This document shows positions 24,672 to 32,936 of a stretch of DNA of 64,000 nt, piece by piece. The first letter of the stretch is position 1; the number at the start of each line of letters is the position of its first letter. The stretch is taken from NCBI RefSeq assembly GCF_900100885.1, contig NZ_LT629692.1, positions 2,852,001-2,916,000 on the forward strand, read 5' to 3'. Under the pieces are notes generated by a model. That model saw nothing but the letters and a program-made list of their open reading frames with translations, did no database searches and had not been told where the DNA came from. Origin of the DNA: Microbacterium pygmaeum. GTDB lineage: Bacteria; Actinomycetota; Actinomycetes; Actinomycetales; Microbacteriaceae. A program made the translations under genes and the position numbers.

Positions 24672-25766
24672 GTGTCACAGTCCGAGGGTGCCGTATTGGC
24701 GGTTTCTCAGCGACTGGACATGTTCCTTTCTGCTCAGCGTGATGCCGCCGCTGAATTCGGCGCCGAAGCAGAGCTGTTCACGCAGTCCGGGATCGAGGCA
24801 GTCGGCGGCGGCAAGCGCCTCCGCGCACGTTTCTGCGTCGCGGGGTGGAGGGCAGTGGAGGAAGCTGTCGGGTCCGCCGGCGAACCGCCGGCCGCCGTGG
24901 TCGCCGCCTCCGCCGCGCTGGAGATCTTCCACGCCGCGGCCCTCGTCCATGACGACGTGATCGACAACTCCGACACGCGGCGCGGCCGCCCGGCCGCGCA
25001 CCGCGGGATGGAGGCCGCACACGTGGAGAGCCGGTGGACCGGTGACGCCTCGGCGTTCGGTCGCTCCGGCGCGATCCTCCTCGGCGACCTACTCGTCGCG
25101 TGGAGCGACGACCTTCTCGAAGACGGTCTGGATGCAGCATCCCCCGCTCGCGCCCGCGCCGCCCGTCTGCAGTACGCGACCATGCGCCGCGAGGTGACGA
25201 TCGGCCAGTTCCTGGACATCGCCGAGGAGTCGGCGTTCTCCACCCAGCCGGATGACACGCACGCCGAACGCGCGCTGCGCGTGGCTTCACTGAAATCGGC
25301 GCGCTACAGCATCCAGCAGCCGCTGTTGATCGGCGCCGCACTGGCGGGGGCCGACGACGCTCAACTGAACGCGTTGACCGAATTCGGACACCACGTGGGA
25401 ATGGCCTTCCAACTGCGCGACGACGTCCTCGGCGTCTTCGGCGACGAGGCGGTCACCGGCAAGCCCTCGGGCGACGATCTGCGCGAGGGCAAGCGGACCG
25501 TGCTGGTCGCCTTCACCCGCGAGCGTCTCGACCGCGGAGCGCGCCGCACCGTCGACGAGCTGATCGGCGACCCGGAGCTCGAACCCTCGCAGATCGCCTC
25601 CCTGCAGCGCGCCATCATCGACACCGGAGCGCTGGAGCGCGTCGAGGAGCTGATCCAGGACTACTCGCGTCGTGCAGAGCGCTCACTCTCGGGCGCACGC
25701 TTGGGCAACGCCGCTGTCGGCGAACTGCGCGATCTCGCTCGCGCGGCGACGGTCCGCGCCACCTGA
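24672..25766 (+). CDS. Polyprenyl diphosphate synthase (IdsA family)
   Basis: A trans-prenyltransferase that lengthens allylic diphosphates with isopentenyl diphosphate, making precursors for quinones, carotenoids or other isoprenoids. The 364-residue all-helical protein has 'GGGKRLRARF', the first aspartate-rich motif 'LVHDDVIDNSDTRRGRPAAH', and the second 'FQLRDDVLGVFGD', here DDxxG rather than DDxxD. 'GKPSGDDLREGKRTVLVAF' follows. A short insert after 'VESRWTG' is seen in actinobacterial IdsA-type enzymes. Product chain length cannot be told from the sequence. The gene corresponds in position to idsA2 near mraZ in mycobacteria. Confidence 0.93.
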   Translation: MSQSEGAVLAVSQRLDMFLSAQRDAAAEFGAEAELFTQSGIEAVGGGKRLRARFCVAGWRAVEEAVGSAGEPPAAVVAASAALEIFHAAALVHDDVIDNSDTRRGRPAAHRGMEAAHVESRWTGDASAFGRSGAILLGDLLVAWSDDLLEDGLDAASPARARAARLQYATMRREVTIGQFLDIAEESAFSTQPDDTHAERALRVASLKSARYSIQQPLLIGAALAGADDAQLNALTEFGHHVGMAFQLRDDVLGVFGDEAVTGKPSGDDLREGKRTVLVAFTRERLDRGARRTVDELIGDPELEPSQIASLQRAIIDTGALERVEELIQDYSRRAERSLSGARLGNAAVGELRDLARAATVRAT

Positions 25767-25769
25767 GGG

Positions 25770-26132
25770 TCAGGCCAGAGCCTGCGCCACCCGTCGGACT
25801 TCGCTCTTGCGGCCGGCGCGCAGCGCCTCGATGGGCGGGCCGCCGATCAGGTCTTCGTGCCCGAGCAGCCAGTCGATGGACTCGTCTGCGGAGAAGCCGG
25901 CGTCGTGCAACACGATCAGCGTGCCCCGCAGCGACACCAGCGGTTCGTCGTCGACGAGGAAGATCGCAGGGACCTTAAAGGTGCCATCCCTGCGCGAGCC
26001 GACGAGGTGGGAGTCATCCAGCAGGCGCCGCACGCGGCCGAGAGGTTCGTGCAGCACCTCGGCCAGTTCCGGAAGGGTCAGCCAGTCGGTCTCGGTGCGG
26101 GAGCCGTCAGTGGTCGCATCGTCTGCAGTCAC
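25770..26132 (-). CDS. Rv2175c-like DNA-binding protein
   Basis: A 120-residue winged-helix or MerR-like DNA-binding protein. 'WLTLPELAEVLHEPLGRVRRLLDD' is the helix-turn-helix, and the C-terminal half ('GFSADESIDWLLGHEDLIGGPPIEALRAGRKSEVRRVAQALA') is the conserved second domain. In M. tuberculosis Rv2175c lies beside pknL and is a substrate of that kinase. The same neighbourhood holds here, with the PASTA kinase at 27420. Thr-rich residues at the N-terminus ('MTADDATTDGSRTETDW') are plausible phosphorylation sites. The GTG start carries GATAGT 7 nt upstream, again a leaderless arrangement. It is convergent with the polyprenyl synthase gene (3-nt gap) and divergent from the LysM gene. Confidence 0.9.
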   Translation of the reverse strand: MTADDATTDGSRTETDWLTLPELAEVLHEPLGRVRRLLDDSHLVGSRRDGTFKVPAIFLVDDEPLVSLRGTLIVLHDAGFSADESIDWLLGHEDLIGGPPIEALRAGRKSEVRRVAQALA

Positions 26133-26293
26133 ATCAGCAACTATCCCACCTCATGCCCGCTCTCCGACACTTGCGTCGCGGAGCGGTCAGCGCGATGGTT
26201 TCACGGCGTTCACATTGGTCACACCAGTCACTTGCGTTGACACCTGTGCACTTCCGTGACACGGTAGCGGGGTCTGAAGAGGGGGGAAATCTC

Positions 26294-27361
26294 TTGCGAA
26301 CGAGTCCTGACCGAGGCGCCACCGCCTATCGCCGCGCCCTGGCCGGCAGCATCCCCGCAGCCGTCGCCGGCTCGCTGACGCTGCTGCTGAGCGCTACTCC
26401 CGCGCATGCGGGCCAAGCCTCGGTGGCAGGCACCCACGATGCGATCGGCGAGCGGATGCTGCGCGTTCCGGCGTCGGTCGATCCATCCCCCGCGGTCCTC
26501 GGTCCGCGCGCCGTCGCCCTCCGGGTGCCGACCGAGGCATCGTCCGGCTACACCGTCGTCGCCGGCGACACGATCACCTCGATCGCCGCCGCACACGGGA
26601 CGACCGTCGATGCCGTGTTCGCGGCGAACGGACTGAGCTGGTCCTCGATCATCTACCCGGGGCAGACGATCGCCATCCCGGGAGCGAGCGCGCCGGCAGA
26701 GGCCATCACCGCCCCGGCCGCCCCGCCGGCGGAGGTCGCACTACCGGTCACCGCCGGCGGATCGCACACCGTGAGCGCCGGTGACACGATCAGCTCGATC
26801 GCGGCCGCGTGCGGCCAGAGCGTCGACGCGGTCCTGACGGCGAACGCGCTCAACTGGTCCTCGATCATCTATCCGGGCGAAGTCCTGACGATCCCGGGGG
26901 CTCCGAGCTTCGAGCTCGCCGCCAGTCAGGCGCCGGCACCCCCGGCATCCGATCCCCTCGATGCCGAACAGATCGGCAACGCGCAGCTCATCATCGCGGT
27001 CGGACGCGAACTGGGCGTGCCGGACCGCGGGATCGCGATCGCTCTGGGCACCGCGATGCAGGAGTCATGGCTGCGCAACCTCGACTGGGGCGACCGCGAC
27101 TCGCTCGGCCTGTTCCAGCAGCGACCGAGCACGGGCTGGGGCACTGAGGAAGAGGTGCGCGACCCGATCCGCTCGACGCGTGCGTTCTTCGGCGGGGCGT
27201 CCGACCCCAACGGCTACAGCACACTCGGCCTGCTGGATATCCCGGGCTGGGAGAGCATGTCGTTCGCCGATGCGGCCCAGGCGGTGCAGATCTCGGCGTA
27301 CCCGGACCGGTATGCCGCGTGGGAACAGCCCGCGTACGCGTGGCTCGCCGCGCACGGCTGA
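26294..27361 (+). CDS. Secreted protein with two LysM domains and a transglycosylase-like domain
   Basis: An exported wall-binding protein. The start is the TTG at 26294, preceded by GAGGGGGGAAA; the frame is open further upstream but has no ribosome binding site there. The 355-residue product has a signal peptide (basic 'RRALAG', hydrophobic core, cleavage after 'ATPAHA'). Two LysM domains follow, near 'YTVVAGDTITSIAAAHG' and 'HTVSAGDTISSIAAACG', each ending 'WSSIIYPG..L/I.IPG'. The C-terminal domain of about 110 residues has 'AIALGTAMQESWLRNLDWGD' and 'SLGLFQQRPSTGWGT'. That pattern is seen in lysozyme-like peptidoglycan domains, with the Glu of 'MQES' as candidate catalytic acid. Actual lytic activity is inferred. 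Confidence 0.88.
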   Translation: MRTSPDRGATAYRRALAGSIPAAVAGSLTLLLSATPAHAGQASVAGTHDAIGERMLRVPASVDPSPAVLGPRAVALRVPTEASSGYTVVAGDTITSIAAAHGTTVDAVFAANGLSWSSIIYPGQTIAIPGASAPAEAITAPAAPPAEVALPVTAGGSHTVSAGDTISSIAAACGQSVDAVLTANALNWSSIIYPGEVLTIPGAPSFELAASQAPAPPASDPLDAEQIGNAQLIIAVGRELGVPDRGIAIALGTAMQESWLRNLDWGDRDSLGLFQQRPSTGWGTEEEVRDPIRSTRAFFGGASDPNGYSTLGLLDIPGWESMSFADAAQAVQISAYPDRYAAWEQPAYAWLAAHG

Positions 27362-27407
27362 TCCGCACGCCGGTGAGGCGCTCCCCGGCCTCACAGGCAC
27401 ACGAACC

Positions 27408-27413
27408 TAGACT
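27408..27413 (+). promoter_or_regulatory. -10 box of the PASTA kinase gene, leaderless type
   Basis: TAGACT, then CGGATC, then GTG at 27420; a 6-nt gap. Confidence 0.5.
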
Positions 27414-27419
27414 CGGATC

Positions 27420-29369
27420 GTGAGCACGAGTCAGCAGGCCGACCCGCTGATCGGCCGTCTCGTCGACGGCCGATACCGGGTCCGCGCGCGCATCGCGCGC
27501 GGCGGCATGGCGACCGTGTACGTCGCCACCGACCTGCGTCTGGAGCGCCGCATCGCGCTCAAGGTCATGCACGGGCACCTGAGCGATGACACCGTGTTCC
27601 AGAGCCGGTTCATCCAGGAGGCTCGCGCCGCCGCCCGACTGGCCGATCCACACGTGGTCAACGTGTTCGACCAGGGCCAGGACGGCGACATGGCCTACAT
27701 GGTGATGGAGTACCTGCCGGGGATCACGCTCCGCGAGCTCATGCGCGAGCAGCGGCGGCTGACGATCCCCCAGACCATCACGATCATGGACGCGATCCTC
27801 TCTGGCCTCGCCGCCGCGCACCGTGCCGGTATCGTCCACCGCGACGTCAAGCCCGAGAACGTGCTGCTCGCCGAGGACGGACGAATCAAGATCGGCGACT
27901 TCGGCCTGGCGCGTGCCACCACCGCCAACACGGCGACGGGCGCGCAGCTGCTGGGCACGATCGCCTATCTGGCTCCGGAACTCGTGACGCGCGGAACCGC
28001 CGACGCCCGCAGCGACATCTACGCCCTGGGCATCATGCTCTACGAGATGCTCACCGGCGAGCAGCCGTATAAGGGCGAACAGCCGATGCAGATCGCGTTC
28101 CAGCACGCGACGGATTCGGTGCCCCGACCCAGCGTGAAGAACCCGGGTGTGCCCGAGCCGCTGGACGAGCTCGTGCTGTGGGCGACCGAGAAGAACCCCG
28201 ACGACCGGCCCCTCGATGCCCGCCAGATGCTCGACCGGCTGCGCGAGATCGAACACGAACTCGGCATCGCGCCGCAGGTCGCACGGACGGTCTCCACGAG
28301 CATCATCCGCGACGAGCAGGGCAAGGGCGCTTCCGGCGATCTGACCCAGGTGCTGCCGGCGGCGCTCACCGGTCCGACGGCGGCCGTCGACGACACTGAC
28401 AATGCGACGCGCTTGCGCGCGGTGACCAAGAAGCGCACCGCACGAGGGGCGTGGCTGGTGGGCCTCGTCCTGCTGCTGACGGCGCTGGCCGGCGGCGCGG
28501 GATGGTGGTTCGGGTCGGGTCCGGGTTCGCAGGTGGCCGTGCCCGAGCTGGCCGGCCGCACCTTCGCCGAGGCCCAGCAGCTGCTCGCCGAGCGGTCGCT
28601 CCTCGCCGAAGAGGTGCCGACGTACAGCCTCGACGTGCAGCCGGGACTCGTCGTGGAGACCGATCCCGGCCCGGGCGGACGACTGGACAAGGACGCAGCC
28701 GTGCGGGTGATGGTCTCGCAGGGTCCGCAGCCGGTGCAGTTGGAATCCCTCGCCGGCCGCGGGGCGGCGGACGCACGCGGCATCGCCGAGGCGTCGCAGA
28801 TCACGGTCGCCGAGGACGTACCGGAGTTCTCCGACGAGGTCTCGGCCGATACGGTGATCGCCGCGACAGCGGCGCCGCGTGCTGGGGGCGACGCGGTCGA
28901 CTGCAGCGCCGGCTGCAGCATCCTCCAGGGTGACACCCTGACGCTGGTCGTCTCTGTCGGCAGCGTGCCCGACGTCGCCGGTTTGAGTGAGTCAGACGCC
29001 ACCGGCGCCCTGAATGACAGGGATCTGAGTGTGAACCCGGACAGCAACTTCGTCTTCGACGACGACGTTCCCGAGGGCCGCGTCCTCGGGATCGCGGAAC
29101 GCGACGGCGGTGGGGCGTGGCGTCCGGGTGACACCGTGCAGCTCATCGTGTCGCAGGGTCCCGAGCTGTTTGAAGTCCCCGATGTCGTCGGCGGAACGCT
29201 CGCGGAGGCCCGCCAGACGCTCGAGGCCGCTGGGTTCACGATCTCGTACAGCCCGTTCTGGAACGCCATCGTCGATGCCCTGACCCGCGTCACGGACACG
29301 AGCCCGAAGCCGGGCGACATGGCGCCCGCCGGAGCGACGATCGCTCTGACGATCACGTCGACCTTCTGA
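27420..29369 (+). CDS. PASTA-domain Ser/Thr protein kinase (PknL/PknB type)
   Basis: A membrane-anchored Hanks-type kinase that senses wall fragments or lipid II outside and phosphorylates cytoplasmic proteins. The 649-residue product has a kinase domain (about residues 18-285) with 'IARGGMATVYVA', the ATP lysine in 'IALKVM', 'HRDVKPENVLL', 'KIGDFGLAR' and 'GTIAYLAPEL'. A juxtamembrane region of about 55 residues follows, then one helix ('AWLVGLVLLLTALAGGAGWWFG'). Four PASTA-like repeats make up the outside part; the second carries a close cysteine pair (C495, C499) that could form a small disulfide loop. Synteny with Rv2175c and aroG matches mycobacterial pknL, although that kinase lacks PASTA repeats. 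Likely substrates in this window are the Rv2175c-like protein, GarA and Wag31. Confidence 0.94.
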   Translation: MSTSQQADPLIGRLVDGRYRVRARIARGGMATVYVATDLRLERRIALKVMHGHLSDDTVFQSRFIQEARAAARLADPHVVNVFDQGQDGDMAYMVMEYLPGITLRELMREQRRLTIPQTITIMDAILSGLAAAHRAGIVHRDVKPENVLLAEDGRIKIGDFGLARATTANTATGAQLLGTIAYLAPELVTRGTADARSDIYALGIMLYEMLTGEQPYKGEQPMQIAFQHATDSVPRPSVKNPGVPEPLDELVLWATEKNPDDRPLDARQMLDRLREIEHELGIAPQVARTVSTSIIRDEQGKGASGDLTQVLPAALTGPTAAVDDTDNATRLRAVTKKRTARGAWLVGLVLLLTALAGGAGWWFGSGPGSQVAVPELAGRTFAEAQQLLAERSLLAEEVPTYSLDVQPGLVVETDPGPGGRLDKDAAVRVMVSQGPQPVQLESLAGRGAADARGIAEASQITVAEDVPEFSDEVSADTVIAATAAPRAGGDAVDCSAGCSILQGDTLTLVVSVGSVPDVAGLSESDATGALNDRDLSVNPDSNFVFDDDVPEGRVLGIAERDGGGAWRPGDTVQLIVSQGPELFEVPDVVGGTLAEARQTLEAAGFTISYSPFWNAIVDALTRVTDTSPKPGDMAPAGATIALTITSTF

Positions 29370-29390
29370 GCCCTCGCCCTGCTCGAAGGC

Positions 29391-29444
29391 CGGCTCGCCG
29401 CCCTCCCGGCTCGCCGCCCTCACGCCCTTCCGGCTCGCCGCCCT
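29391..29444. repeat. Three 14-bp direct repeats after the kinase gene
   Basis: CGGCTCGCCGCCCT occurs exactly at 29391-29404, 29407-29420 and 29431-29444, starting 21 nt after the kinase stop. Together with the next tract it fills the gap between two convergent genes. Confidence 0.8.
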
Positions 29445-29500
29445 GCCTCCCGCCCTCCCTCACGCCCTCCACCTCCCTCCCGCCCTTCCGCCCTCCCGCG
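29440..29500. repeat. Pyrimidine-rich tract with G-quadruplex potential on the minus strand
   Basis: The plus strand is almost pure C/T with many CCC runs, so the minus strand has a series of GGG runs separated by 1-7 nt. This meets the usual G-quadruplex pattern. It lies between convergent genes, where it could slow transcription or act as a terminator element. Confidence 0.6.
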
Positions 29501-29559
29501 AGACTTCGCAGATGTCACGTTCTGCGGGCTCGAATCGCACAATCGTGAAGTCTCGCGGG
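29495..29559. repeat. Palindromic element A, downstream of the DUF559 gene
   Basis: A perfect 13-bp inverted repeat (29495-29507 CCCGCGAGACTTC with 29547-29559) encloses a second, inner inverted repeat CGCAGA / TCTGCG (29507-29512, 29521-29526). It ends 1 nt before the stop codon of the DUF559 gene. Its outer arms match those of element B at 30597-30663. Confidence 0.85.
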
Positions 29560-29560
29560 C

Positions 29561-30535
29561 TCACCGAGACTCGAGCCTGAAGTACTGGCCCGCGAGCGCT
29601 CGCCGAACGCGGGCGGCGAGGTCCGAACAGTCCGGCACGAGATCGTGTGCACCCACTTGGATGACGTGGTATCCGGCATCCTGCATCAACTGCACCCGAT
29701 GCAGATCGTCCAGCCACTGCTTCCGATCCGACCGATGATGATCGCCCTGGTACTCCAGCACGACCCTCGCGTCGGGGTAGCCGAGGTCGGCGTGGCGAAG
29801 CCCCGACGCGGTCATGACCGGGACCTGCACGTCCGGCTCGGGCAGACCGCACGCCATCAGCCCGAGACGCAGTGCAGTCTCTTTCGGCGAATGCGCTCCC
29901 GCGCGGGCGAGCTCGAGCGCGATCGTCAGGGCCTTCGTGCCGCGGGCTCCGCGATTGCAGCGCAGTGCGCTCTGCAGATCCTCACGAGTGCACAGCGGCA
30001 GGCGCGCGCGGCGGACATACGGACCGGTCAGCAGGAAGTCGGCGGCAGCCACGAGCCGCGGCAGACTCAGATTGCGTTTGCGGCCGGTCTCGGCATCCGT
30101 GCCGGTGGCGCCGGGCACGGCGAGTTGGCACCACACCTCGGCCGGCGCGATGAGCGGGATCAGCCCGAGCACCGTCCGATCGATGTCGGTGCGCCTCGTC
30201 TCCCAGCCCACGACGTTCGGGCGCCGCGTCGGCGCCGCCTCGCGGATCGCGATGACGTGGAGAGGTTCGCTCGCGCTCCAGCGCGTCGGCAATGGAATCC
30301 CCCAGATGCGCGCAGCCGTCAGGTGGCTGAACCAGCGATCAGGACCGAGAAGCTGCGCGAAGGTCTCGCACCGCGAACGCAGGTCCGCGTCCTCGGCATA
30401 CGGCAGGTAGAGGCCGTGGTGGGGGTGCCCGACGTCGTCGGCGCGGAGCCTGCGCCGTGAGATGCCCGCCTCCGCCGCCTCGGCGGCCCGGAACGGGCCG
30501 ACGGTGAGAGAGTGCGGAAGCGGACGACGGGCCAC
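29561..30535 (-). CDS. AbiEi-like / DUF559 (Vsr-fold) protein
   Basis: A 324-residue protein of a family found in many copies in Microbacteriaceae. The N-terminal 85 residues look like the winged-helix antitoxin domain of the AbiEi type ('GISRRRLRADDVGHPHHGLYLP', then 'TAARIWGIPLP'). The C-terminal half resembles DUF559/Vsr-like endonucleases: 'HADLGYPDARVVLEYQGDHHR' (given here as its core) and a later 'QDAGYHVIQVGAHDL'. Those residues include the Asp and Glu that would bind metal in such nucleases. No toxin partner lies next to it. Palindromic elements with the same outer arms sit 2 nt after its stop and about 60 nt before its start, so the gene and the palindromes may form one mobile or repeat-associated unit. 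Function is unproven. Confidence 0.75.
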   Translation of the reverse strand: MARRPLPHSLTVGPFRAAEAAEAGISRRRLRADDVGHPHHGLYLPYAEDADLRSRCETFAQLLGPDRWFSHLTAARIWGIPLPTRWSASEPLHVIAIREAAPTRRPNVVGWETRRTDIDRTVLGLIPLIAPAEVWCQLAVPGATGTDAETGRKRNLSLPRLVAAADFLLTGPYVRRARLPLCTREDLQSALRCNRGARGTKALTIALELARAGAHSPKETALRLGLMACGLPEPDVQVPVMTASGLRHADLGYPDARVVLEYQGDHHRSDRKQWLDDLHRVQLMQDAGYHVIQVGAHDLVPDCSDLAARVRRALAGQYFRLESR

Positions 30536-30596
30536 GACCCGATGATCGCGGTTCCCCGGCGCCCGCGGCGGATCTTTCCACAGCGCTCGCCCGCCG

Positions 30597-30663
30597 GCCC
30601 GCGAGACTTTACGAACGACGCGAAACGCGTCGCCGATCGAGACATTTGCGAGGTCTCGCGGGC
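30597..30663. repeat. Palindromic element B, upstream of the DUF559 gene
   Basis: Outer arms GCCCGCGAGAC (30597-30607) and GTCTCGCGGGC (30653-30663) are a perfect 11-bp inverted repeat. Inside, GACGCG-AAA-CGCGTC (30617-30631) is a perfect 6-bp hairpin. It shares outer arms and overall size (about 65 nt) with element A but has a different interior. Confidence 0.85.
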
Positions 30664-30686
30664 GCGAGACGCCTCGCCGGTGCGCG

Positions 30687-30717
30687 GAGGCGCGTCGCGG
30701 GCGCGAGGCGCGTCGCG
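30687..30717. repeat. Two 13-bp GC-rich direct repeats
   Basis: GAGGCGCGTCGCG occurs at 30687-30699 and 30705-30717, just beyond palindromic element B, in a stretch of near pure G+C. No gene is evident in this gap up to the aroG stop. Confidence 0.6.
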
Positions 30718-30783
30718 CGCGACGGGCGGGCGGTGGCGCCTCGCGTACGAAGGCGGCGCGAGCGGGGTACGACAGCGCCCGCG

Positions 30784-30802
30784 GGGTCCGGATGCCGGAC
30801 CC
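30784..30802 (-). terminator. Hairpin after aroG, possible terminator
   Basis: A perfect 8-bp stem (GGGTCCGG with CCGGACCC) and a 3-nt loop lies 7 nt past the aroG stop. There is no T-run, so intrinsic termination would be weak. Confidence 0.45.
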
Positions 30803-30809
30803 GGCGCGG

Positions 30810-32147
30810 TCAGCGCTTCTCGAGCTCCTCGGCCACCAGGAACGCCAGCTCCAGGCTCTGCATGTGGTTCAGGCGCGGGTCGCACAGGCTCTCGTAGCGG
30901 GTCGCGAGGGTGGCCTCGTCGATCATCTCCGAGCCGCCGAGGCACTCGGTGACGTCATCGCCGGTGAGTTCGACGTGGATGCCGCCGGGATGCGTGCCGA
31001 CCGCGCGGTGCGCGTCGAAGAATCCGCGGACCTCGTCCACGACGTCGTCGAACCGACGCGTCTTGTAGCCGGTGGGCGTCGTGATCCCGTTGCCGTGCAT
31101 CGGGTCGGTCACCCACAGGGGCGTCGCCCCGGAGTCGCGGACGGCGGCCAGCAGGGGCGGCAGTGCGTCGCGGATCTTGCCCGCTCCCATCCGCGTGATG
31201 AACGTCAGGCGCCCGGGCTCGCGCTCCGGGTCGAGCTTGTCGATCAGGGCGAGTGCGTCGTCCGGGGTCGTCGACGGGCCGAGCTTCACACCGATCGGGT
31301 TGCGGATCTTGGAGAAGTAGTCCACGTGCGCCCCGTCGAGTTCGCGCGTGCGCTCCCCGATCCACAGAAAATGCGCCGAGGTGTTGTACGGCGTGCCGGT
31401 GCGTGAGTCGATGCGGGTCATCGGACGCTCGTAGTCCATGAGCAGACCCTCGTGGCCGGTGTAGAACTCCACACCGCGCAGTTCGTCGAAGTTCGCTCCG
31501 GCGGCCTCCATGAACTTGATGGCGCGGTCGATCTCACCGGCGAGACGCTCGTACGCCTGGTTGGCCGGGTTCTTGGCAAAGCCCTGATTCCAGCTGTGCA
31601 CCTCGCGCAGGTCGGCGAAGCCGCCCTGGGTGAACGCGCGGATGAGATTGATCGTCGACGCGGCCGTGTGGTAGCCCTTGAGCAGTCGCGCCGGGTCGGC
31701 GCGACGCGAGGCCTCGGTGAAATCGAATCCGTTGACGATGTCGCCGCGGTAGGCCGGGAGCGTCACGTCGCCGCGTGTCTCGGTGTCCGAGGAGCGGGGT
31801 TTGGCGAACTGCCCCGCCATGCGGCCCATCTTCACGACCGGCATCGAAGCGCCGTAGGTCAGGACGACCGCCATCTGCAGCACGGTCTTGATGCGGTTGC
31901 GGATCTGCTCGGCGGTGGCACCGGCGAAGGTCTCGGCGCAGTCGCCGCCCTGCAGGAGGAAGGCGTTGCCGGATGCCGCGCGCGCGAGCCTCTCGCGAAG
32001 ATTGTCGACCTCGCCCGCGAAGACCAGCGGCGGCAGCGTCGCGATCTCGGCGGAGACCTCGGCGACCGCCTCGGCGTCGTACCAGGTGGGCTGCTGCTTG
32101 ATGGGGAGGGTACGCCAGTGGTCGAGGGTGTCCGGCTGCTGAGGCAT
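30810..32147 (-). CDS. aroG: Class II DAHP synthase
   Basis: It condenses phosphoenolpyruvate and erythrose 4-phosphate, the first step of the shikimate pathway. The 445-residue product is of the class II (plant/actinobacterial) type: 'FLLQGGDCAETFAG' with the metal-binding Cys, 'PVVKMGRMAGQFAKPRS', 'GFEFYTGHEGLLMDYE'-like sequence ('GVEFYTGHEGLL'), 'HFLWIGERTRELDGAHVDYF', 'GVKLGP', 'WVTDPMHGN' and 'CLGG'. The N-terminal extension of class II enzymes, used for allosteric control in M. tuberculosis, is present in shortened form. The ATG has TAGACT 6 nt upstream. Position beside pknL and plsC matches Rv2178c. Confidence 0.96.
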   Translation of the reverse strand: MPQQPDTLDHWRTLPIKQQPTWYDAEAVAEVSAEIATLPPLVFAGEVDNLRERLARAASGNAFLLQGGDCAETFAGATAEQIRNRIKTVLQMAVVLTYGASMPVVKMGRMAGQFAKPRSSDTETRGDVTLPAYRGDIVNGFDFTEASRRADPARLLKGYHTAASTINLIRAFTQGGFADLREVHSWNQGFAKNPANQAYERLAGEIDRAIKFMEAAGANFDELRGVEFYTGHEGLLMDYERPMTRIDSRTGTPYNTSAHFLWIGERTRELDGAHVDYFSKIRNPIGVKLGPSTTPDDALALIDKLDPEREPGRLTFITRMGAGKIRDALPPLLAAVRDSGATPLWVTDPMHGNGITTPTGYKTRRFDDVVDEVRGFFDAHRAVGTHPGGIHVELTGDDVTECLGGSEMIDEATLATRYESLCDPRLNHMQSLELAFLVAEELEKR

Positions 32148-32153
32148 CCGCTC

Positions 32154-32159
32154 AGTCTA
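32154..32159 (-). promoter_or_regulatory. -10 box of aroG, leaderless type
   Basis: TAGACT on the minus strand, then GAGCGG, then the ATG of aroG; a 6-nt gap. Confidence 0.5.
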
Positions 32160-32189
32160 GCCGCGCGGCGCGTACCCCCGTCGCGTGTG

Positions 32190-32933
32190 TCAGGCCGCCG
32201 GCGGGGTGACCGGCGCGGCGCCGACGGCTTCGATCGGCGCGGCCGATGCGGCGGCGGACGCTGCCCGGTTCTTGACCGTGGACGCGTAGACGTCGTCGTA
32301 GCGCTGCTCGCCGAGGCGCTGCAGCGCGACCATGATCTCGTCGGTGACCGAGCGCAGAATGTAGCGGTCGCCCTCCATGCCGGCGAAGCGGGAGAAGTCC
32401 AGAGGCTCGCCGATGACCATGCCGACCCGGCCGACGCGAGGGATGCTGCGGCCGATCGGCATGATGGCATCGGTGTCCACCATCACCACCGGGATCACCG
32501 GCACGTGCGCCTCGAGCGCCATGCGCGCGATTCCGGTGCGGCCGCGGTACAGGTTGCCGTCCGGGCTGCGGGTGCCCTCGGGGTAGATGCCGAGCAGGTC
32601 GCCCCGGCCGAGCACCTGCAGGCCGGTGTTCAGCGATGCTTCCGAGGCCTTTCCGCCGGTGCGGTCGATCGGGATCTGACCGGTCGCCTTCATGAACATC
32701 CGGGTGGCCCAGCCCTTGAGCCCCTTGCCGGTGAAGTAGTCGCTCTTGGCGAGGAAGGACATCGGCCGGTCTATCATCAGCGGCAGGAACACCGAGTCCG
32801 AGACCGACAGGTGATTGCTCGCGAGGATCGCGGCACCGTCGGCGGGGACGTTCTTGCGACCGACGATCCACGGGCGGAAGATCGCCTTCACGATCGGACC
32901 GATCACGATGTATTTCATCAGCCAGTAGAACAT
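32190..32933 (-). CDS. 1-acyl-sn-glycerol-3-phosphate acyltransferase (PlsC family)
   Basis: A membrane-associated acyltransferase that makes phosphatidic acid from lysophosphatidic acid. The 247-residue product has an N-terminal hydrophobic anchor ('FYWLMKYIVIGPIVKAIF'), the catalytic block 'SNHLSVSDSVFLPLM' (the NHxxxxD-type motif is NHLSVSD), 'GQIPIDRTGGKASEASL', 'GIYPEGTRSPDGNLYRGRTG' and 'VIPVVMVDTDAIMP'. These are the four family blocks. An Ala-rich C-terminal tail follows. It begins 3 nt after the glucokinase stop, so the two are read together. The homologue Rv2182c has the same place relative to aroG in mycobacteria. Confidence 0.93.
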   Translation of the reverse strand: MFYWLMKYIVIGPIVKAIFRPWIVGRKNVPADGAAILASNHLSVSDSVFLPLMIDRPMSFLAKSDYFTGKGLKGWATRMFMKATGQIPIDRTGGKASEASLNTGLQVLGRGDLLGIYPEGTRSPDGNLYRGRTGIARMALEAHVPVIPVVMVDTDAIMPIGRSIPRVGRVGMVIGEPLDFSRFAGMEGDRYILRSVTDEIMVALQRLGEQRYDDVYASTVKNRAASAAASAAPIEAVGAAPVTPPAA

Positions 32934-32936
32934 CCG

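Noticed and set aside
29561..30535. AbiE-type toxin-antitoxin system
   Set aside because: Only the AbiEi-like domain is present. No AbiEii nucleotidyltransferase gene lies beside it, and the C-terminal part is nuclease-like instead.
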